A DNA stretch of 64,000 nucleotides from NCBI GenBank assembly GCA_963281155.1, contig CAUJLY010000003.1, forward strand, positions 6,076,001 through 6,140,000. The letters run 5' to 3'. Under the pieces are notes generated by a model. That model saw only the letters and a list, made by a program, of their open reading frames with translations. It was not told the DNA's origin and made no database searches. Of the stretch, positions 58,901-64,000 are shown one piece after another. A program made the translations under genes and the position numbers. The first letter of the stretch is position 1. Each line of letters opens with the position of its first letter. Source of the stretch: Rhabditophanes sp. KR3021 (taxonomy: Eukaryota; Nematoda; Chromadorea; Rhabditida; Alloionematidae).

Positions 58901-59464
58901 CGACAACATAATAGTACTGGTAACTCTATTTTCCCAACAACTTACTCTTCCAAGCCTATTATTTTGACCAGTAGTCCACACATAGAAAGAACTTTACTTG
59001 AAATAGGTCACGAAAGATTTGTTGTAGAAGATGATCGAGCATCTGATGATGAAGAAGAGATTGATGTTGAGACAATTGATGACGAACCAAGTATCTTCAC
59101 CCCGACTTCGTATCCTATCAAACAGGAAGTTGAAGAGGAGGTTTCGATTCCATTACATGCTCCAAAAATTGAGCATATCATCAAGCGATTGCCCGTACCC
59201 ATCGAGACAACCCGATACGAGACCAATCCAATGGAAGAGCCCTCAATTCTCTTCAAAATGCTTGCCAAAAATGCAGAAGAATTGGCGAGAAGAAGCAGTA
59301 CTGAGGCAAATTGCTCTTCAGCCGTAGATTGCTGCATTGACATGTTAGCAGCCTCGTTCGGTCCACTTCTCAAAGTCCTTTCCAACCATTCCGGCAAGAA
59401 ACTTCTGTCAGAAGAAGCCGAATTCGCCTTGACACAAACAACAATTCGTCTCCTGACCAAATAG
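55950..59464 (+). CDS. PWWP-domain chromatin protein with AT-hook and zinc ribbons, 968 aa
   Basis: Exons 55950-56015, 56062-57834, 57877-58006 and 58527-59464. The N-terminal PWWP domain (VWAKMKGFPHWPGKIVQ ... MIIFFGTQEHAYLRESEI) has the variant core PHWP; such domains bind DNA and methylated histone H3. A disordered Ser-rich part leads to a four-Cys cluster (CDECGYSIYVCEGKYRCARE then SC, about 370-392), an AT-hook (KRPVGRPRK) and a second Cys cluster spanning exon 3 (CFLCRAQVRP ... WRCIGKNCRKWYGWV). The last exon encodes acidic and helical C-terminal regions, including a Cys-containing helix (SSAVDCCIDMLAASFGPLL). Nuclear role expected; specific complex unknown. Intron 3 (520 bp) carries a decayed family copy antisense to it. 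Confidence 0.8.
58080..58270 (-). pseudogene. Intron-nested family copy 3, antisense in the PWWP gene
   Basis: Minus strand reads HIQPIPSKELAGNLEFILVG then RFNRQM, a stop, and EVYLLNHANGCAVTGILVKV. This follows VKMKVPTEELGENLEYVLTE and the DVYKLSP block of copies 1 and 2 at lower similarity. It is the most diverged copy. Confidence 0.4.
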
Positions 59465-59876
59465 TACCACCTACAAACAAATTTAAACTCAATTATTATT
59501 GTAAATATTTCTTCCTAAACATACCTCTCACTCCATTAAAGTTTACCATCTGTTTTTATTAATAATAAAAAAATTTGTTTTTAAAATTGAGTGAATATAT
59601 TATTTAAATTCGAAATAAATAAATTTTCAATGGGAAGTAGATTCTTGTAAAGAAAGATGTGGGCAGAGTTTGGAAAGGTTGTTGGGAAAATGTCACTATA
59701 GATAATATGTTTAGTGTTTGCATTGACGATTAGTGGCATTTATGGGCTTGATTTGATTTTTGGGTTGTGGCGAGATGATGGGATTGTTGTTTGCTAATTT
59801 ATTTATTTGTCAATTTAAAAGTTTATTAAATTTAATGAGGTTAAATTGGTTATTTTAGGTATAAATTTGTTCGAAA
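59465..59876. other. Intergenic with trans-splice acceptor for eIF3F
   Basis: AATAAATAAAT-type signals near 59615 end the PWWP gene. GTTATTTTAG ends at 59858, 18 bases before the eIF3F ATG, and looks like a spliced-leader acceptor. Confidence 0.45.
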
Positions 59877-60755
59877 ATGACAGACTATAATGTCAAGGTT
59901 CATCCAGTCGTTTATTTGACTGTTTGCGATGCTTTTCAGAGAAGATCTATTACTAAGAATGGTTCCGGAAGAACGATGGGTTCCCTTTGCGGATATATTA
60001 CTCCTGACAACACCATTCACGTCACCAATGCTTACGTTGTCCCTTTTACTGACGACACAGCTAATGGAGTTCCAGCCCTTGATTTCGACTACAACATCCG
60101 GATGAGAGACACCTTAAGAAGAACTCACAAATCCGAGTATCTGCTTGGTTGGTTCTGGACAGGAGACGACGTAACTGGCATCACCGTTCAAATTCATCAA
60201 TATTATACAGTCATCATTGGCCAACAGTCTTATTCAAAAGACTTCAAGTGCCCAACCATCCTCTTCATGATGGATCCAATGTTCGAGGACAGAAACGACA
60301 ACGTCATGCCCATCCGTGCCTACACTGACTCGGAAGCCTCTGTCGGAGCCTCCAAACACGGCTTCATCTTCCAAAAGTTGCCAGTCCAATTGACAGCCCT
60401 GGCCGGTGAACGCGTTGCCCTCTCCTTCTGCAAAAAAGGTCTCCAAGACAAGTTACGCGAAATCTCAATCGACAACAAAAAAAACGTGGAAGCCGAAAGG
60501 TATCGTCAACTCCTAAAATATCTCACCGGCCTCAAAGAATACGTCACCCAAGTAACCGAAGGAACCCGTCAAACAAACCCCGAATTCGACCGCAAACTCT
60601 ACGACGTCATGGACAAACTAAGCACTGGCAAGCTGATCGGAGCAAATATGGAACAAATAACTACCGCCACCACAAAGGATTATGCAATGGTCAATTATAT
60701 CACTGATATCGTCAAGGCCCAAATGGCTACTCAAGAAAAATTGTTTCAAATTTAA
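59877..60755 (+). CDS. eif-3.F: Translation initiation factor eIF3 subunit F, 292 aa
   Basis: Intronless. An MPN-domain subunit of the eIF3 complex, which brings the 40S subunit and mRNA together. The MPN domain starts VKVHPVVYLTVCDAFQRR and includes GSLCGY, HVTNAYVVPF, LLGWFWTGDDVT and the HQYY region. The JAMM metal motif (ExnHxHxnSxxD) is absent, as expected for the non-catalytic eIF3F. The C-terminal helical part (VEAERYRQLLKYLTGLKEYV ... ATTKDYAMVNYITDIVKAQM) matches the eIF3F tail. GC content rises sharply within the coding part, as in mrpl-15, in keeping with a highly expressed gene. AATAAAATG follows the stop at about 60807. Confidence 0.93.
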   Translation: MTDYNVKVHPVVYLTVCDAFQRRSITKNGSGRTMGSLCGYITPDNTIHVTNAYVVPFTDDTANGVPALDFDYNIRMRDTLRRTHKSEYLLGWFWTGDDVTGITVQIHQYYTVIIGQQSYSKDFKCPTILFMMDPMFEDRNDNVMPIRAYTDSEASVGASKHGFIFQKLPVQLTALAGERVALSFCKKGLQDKLREISIDNKKNVEAERYRQLLKYLTGLKEYVTQVTEGTRQTNPEFDRKLYDVMDKLSTGKLIGANMEQITTATTKDYAMVNYITDIVKAQMATQEKLFQI

Positions 60756-61518
60756 ATATCGTTTTGTTTTGTTGTTGGTGTGTGGTTATTTTATTGGAGT
60801 CAAAGAATAAAATGTTAATTTCGGCTTGTTCTTTATTTTTTTGTTGCTTTTTCAAGTGAGGTGTTTTGACAAGAAAATTACTGTATTTGGCAGGGAGGGT
60901 GTTCCAAGAGTGGTTTTATTGTTTGGTGCTTTTGTGGAAAACAATATTTGAGCTAACTTAATTATGTATCCTGATTGCTAGTGTTCTAAACGATGTGCTC
61001 CCTCCTAATTCTTATTGCGGAGAAAGTCAATTTCTTCTATTTGACATGGTATCACTATGTAAATGGGCCATTCAAAGGTAATTTGACATTTTTCTAATTT
61101 TCATATGTCAGGGTTGGACCAAATTTTGACATTTAAGTTGACACGATTTCTGTTTTAAGATTGGCATTCAATGAAATTCTCTCTCAATGATAGGTAATTC
61201 AACAATTTTTATAAGTGAATACTTCATCATTTTAGAGTTTGCCTAACTACCACCACAAGTCATGACTTCAATGCAGAAGATGTTTAGTACTGAACCAAAC
61301 AAAATGCACCGAGCTCCAGAAAACCACACACTTTTTAACATCCTACCAAATTTGCCTTTCTAATTATTTAATTTTTGTTATAAATAAAACGTTTATACAC
61401 TCCCTTCTTAATATTATTGTACAAGGCTTTATAAAATTAGTTTACTTTAACCAAAAAACTATCTCACAAAAAAGATGATCATTTATAATAATACTTATTG
61501 CATTTCAAAAACGTTTAT
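60756..61518. other. Convergent intergenic between eIF3F and the collagen gene
   Basis: Unremarkable AT-rich DNA containing both 3' ends. Confidence 0.5.
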
Positions 61519-63937
61519 TCAATTAGATCCTGGTTTTCTTTTGCCCATGAATTTATGAACACTATGTTTGGACATATTTTCGATACAGAGAACAACTAGT
61601 TTCTTGTCACACGGCATAGGTGTTGGTTTGGAAAGGAGTGGTTCGTTTTGCTTGAGTGATGAGGCCATGCCGAGGCGGGAGGGTGAATTGGTTCGCCAGG
61701 CATCGCAGAAGGAACCTGCTTTACGGTAGCCTTCGAGTTCAGAGCCGTGCCATATACTTTTGTCGGGGAAGATTGAGTCGGTGAAGACGTTTCTTCTGGA
61801 GAAGGAGTATAATGGGACATTTTTCATTTCGGTGCCTTGGAACAGTTGGTCTAGGGAATCGAAAAGGACTTCGCCTCTGAGATTGACTACTTTAGTATGT
61901 CTGTCTTGGGGGTGAGACTATTTTATTCATGTCTTGAACGTATGAGGAGACGAGAGCACGGAAAGTGGTGGAGAAGCCTGCTTCGCGGGCTTGTTGATAA
62001 CAAAGAAGATCGGCTCCTCTTACTCCTTTTATGTCTCCGTATAAAGGTGTGTTGAGGGCGATGATGTGGAGGTGAGTGTCTGAGTGAGGCCCTTGGTGTT
62101 GTCTGATTGTTTCGACTAAGGAGGGATGGTGGTAAGGTCTTGGAGTTGTCGTTGTAGTAGACGTTGTACTTGGGGCGGCAGTAGTTGTATGCTGATATCT
62201 AGTATGATCTCTCATTCTGACTCTATTATCATCCTCATTTCTAGCACTATGAAGAGCTTGTGGCGGGTGTTGCCTGGCATAAGGATTCGCAGTCACAGTT
62301 TCTTCAGCTGCAGCCTAAACCATCAAAGACGTTTATATTTGTAAATGTATCAACAAAGGGGATGTACAACGAAAAGAACAAAACAAATATTCATAAAACT
62401 TAGGATAAAGAATAAAATAAACCAAACATAACCGTTGCCATAGCCGATAATGAAGAACAAGGACGGATGAGAGGCGATTGACTTACAGTCCTGTCTTTTG
62501 GCATCTAAATCAAATCATAAAATAAAAAGTAAAATAAAAAGCAAATAAATACACTAAACACAAAAAGATACAACTCTATCAAAACCTTACCCAATAAGAG
62601 AGATAATCTTGTTTATCAAAATTAGTTGCATCGAGTGAAATGGACTGAAAGCGTTAGTAGGAAGGTAGTTAGTTATTTGGACAAGGGACGAGTTTAGTTG
62701 TTTAAAACTTACGATAGGTTGCCTTGGTTCAACGGCCGGATAGAATTTACCAAGTTGAATTTCCTTCCAACCAGAGGCAACACGGATCATCAATTGCTGT
62801 GATGACATGCTGAAAGCGAGGGATCCGGGTCTCATATTTTTGGTTGCTACTAGAAGTTCTTGAGTAGTTTGGAAGACTTGAATTCCACCACCTGAGTTTC
62901 TGCCTTCTGGGCCTGGTGGGCCAGTATCTCCTTTGTCTCCCTTATCTCCTTTTTCACCTTTCACAGAAGTCATTGCTGGACGATGTATTTTGCTATCATA
63001 ATAAGGCAGGTCCTCTTCAGATTCTATCTTATTAACTGTAACCATTCTTTCAATGCATTCACCCCGCTCACCTCTCTCTCCTGCAATTTACGTAACGTAT
63101 TAGTGATTCTTTTGCGAGTTTAAATTATGTCTATTATCAATTTTGTTATGTTTTAAATTTCACCACAGGTGCTTTATACTAATTGCTCTGGTTAAAATAA
63201 TGGTCTTTGGTAGAATTTATCAAGTCCGCTAATACCTAGGAGAATGTATACCTAATTCAAAAAGAGTCACATCTGCACTATCGAATGAAGACTCACCTCT
63301 CCGAATACAAATTTCATGCTAATGGAAACCGAATTCTCACGAAAAAAGAATGAGGACACCAAGAAGCAAGATAGTTCTATATCTCAAATCATTGCTGTTA
63401 AAATGAAGGTAACCAGCAAAGAACTGGGAGAGCCTCTTGAATAGATCTTAACAGAGTATTTGGCAAGCAAGTAACAAACGTCGAGTATGGGTACAATCGA
63501 GGTTGTTTCCACTGTTTTTTAATGCCCCATTTTATAACTTTTGCCCAATAAATCACCTCTCTCTCCTTTTACTCCAGGAAAATTAGCAATTCTAACTAAG
63601 TCATTATGAGTAAGTCCAGTAAATATCCCAGGAGGTCCAGGCATTCCCAAGCCAGGTTCTCCACGTGGACCTTGAATTCCAGGCAAGCCTTGGATTCCCG
63701 AAGGCCCTTGAGGTCCCTGTGGTCCGGAAATTCGTTCTAAATTATTTTCATCACGAACATAAGATGCCCCCGGAGGACCAGGTGGGCCCATTACTCCAGG
63801 AATTCCTTGGATCCCTTGAGAACCTTCGGATCCAGGTAGTCCAGGAAGTCCGTCTCTTCCATTAGTGCACTTTTCTTCGCAAACACCAGGAAGACCAGGA
63901 AGCCCGATTTGTCCTCTCATACTGGATCCTTCTTTTT
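61519..63937 (-). CDS. cle-1: Collagen XV/XVIII-type alpha chain (CLE-1-like), C-terminal part with endostatin; 5' end outside the window
   Basis: A basement-membrane multiplexin. Visible exons in transcript order are 63557-63937 (its 5' side is an acceptor, so more exons lie beyond 64000), 62713-63080, 62591-62644, 62487-62504 and 61519-62314. Order of domains: interrupted Gly-X-Y repeats ([25 protein letters not shown]); the multiplexin trimerisation domain ([17 protein letters not shown] ... [20 protein letters not shown]); a Thr/Pro-rich hinge; endostatin ([20 protein letters not shown] to WHGSELEGY and VVLCIEN) with its four Cys (DLLCYQQ, GSFCDAW, MPCDKK, VLCIEN). An 18-nt microexon (MPKDRT) links trimerisation and hinge. 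At the G5 run 61908-61912 the frame breaks inside endostatin; one base fewer gives [13 protein letters not shown] as in homologues. An antisense family copy sits in the 476-bp first intron. Confidence 0.9.
63201..63500 (+). pseudogene. Intron-nested family copy 4, antisense in the collagen gene
   Basis: Plus strand: FIKSAN, stop, [25 protein letters not shown], then after a shift [30 protein letters not shown], stop, ILTEYLASK. Order and spacing match copy 1 (DLIKAAYYAGE, KRLHLHERIKEHFCIY, KRVLSKKEE, VVVKMKVPTEELGENLE, TEYFGSQ). Confidence 0.55.
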
Positions 63938-64000
63938 CTAAAACATTTAAGTTAGTAGGAAGACAACACAAAATAATATATTTAAATTTCATGCTACTCA

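Overview
The window is nuclear DNA from a nematode, read as animal because genes are split by very short introns (mostly 36-50 bp, GT...TTTAG) in an AT-rich background. It is read as nematode because it carries an EGL-30-type Gq alpha subunit, an endostatin-ending collagen XV/XVIII, an Str-superfamily-like chemoreceptor, a LolA-like membrane protein, a C48E7.6-like CSPG protein and TTTTAG sites just before start codons that look like trans-splice acceptors. The intron sizes would suit a clade IV rhabditid, but the species cannot be named from this sequence. Coordinates below are joined exons worked out by hand from splice signals, reading frame and family conservation.

Layout. 1.4-8.4 kb: SLC26 anion transporter, a small membrane protein (possibly in operon with it), a TWK-type two-pore K+ channel and a hotdog thioesterase. 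8.6-19.8 kb: CYP2-clan P450 (-), a coiled-coil ORF, a secreted Lys-rich protein, a DIF-1-like carnitine carrier, a LolA-like membrane protein (-), coding relics and an arrestin-fold protein. 19.8-24.2 kb is mostly empty, with two degenerate snRNA-like stretches. 24.2-33 kb: a putative neuropeptide-like precursor, a chemoreceptor (-), a half-length DEAD-box protein, a UDP-glucuronosyltransferase, MRPL15 and two unknown small genes. 33.9-37.7 kb: egl-30 (-). 37.7-42.5 kb: repeat-rich intergenic DNA. 42.5-50.6 kb: a CSPG4/NG2-like transmembrane protein. 51.7-54.9 kb: three tandem F-box/FBA copies, one broken. 56-64 kb: a PWWP/AT-hook/zinc-ribbon protein, eIF3F and the 3' half of a collagen XV/XVIII gene (-), which runs off the right edge.

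Most striking: (1) one unrecognised protein family has four decayed copies in this window, all in introns of three different genes and all antisense to the host gene. (2) egl-30 contains an apparent AT-AC intron next to a 15-nt microexon, and its last donor also lacks a proper GT in the conserved phase; the carnitine carrier appears to use a GT-GG intron. (3) Four conserved genes each carry a one-base homopolymer expansion that breaks the frame, more likely assembly errors than biology, but each needs checking.

The genes are mostly unrelated housekeeping, transport, signalling and matrix genes; no common pathway is apparent. Same-strand close pairs (SLC26 with the small membrane protein; UGT with MRPL15) are the only operon candidates.
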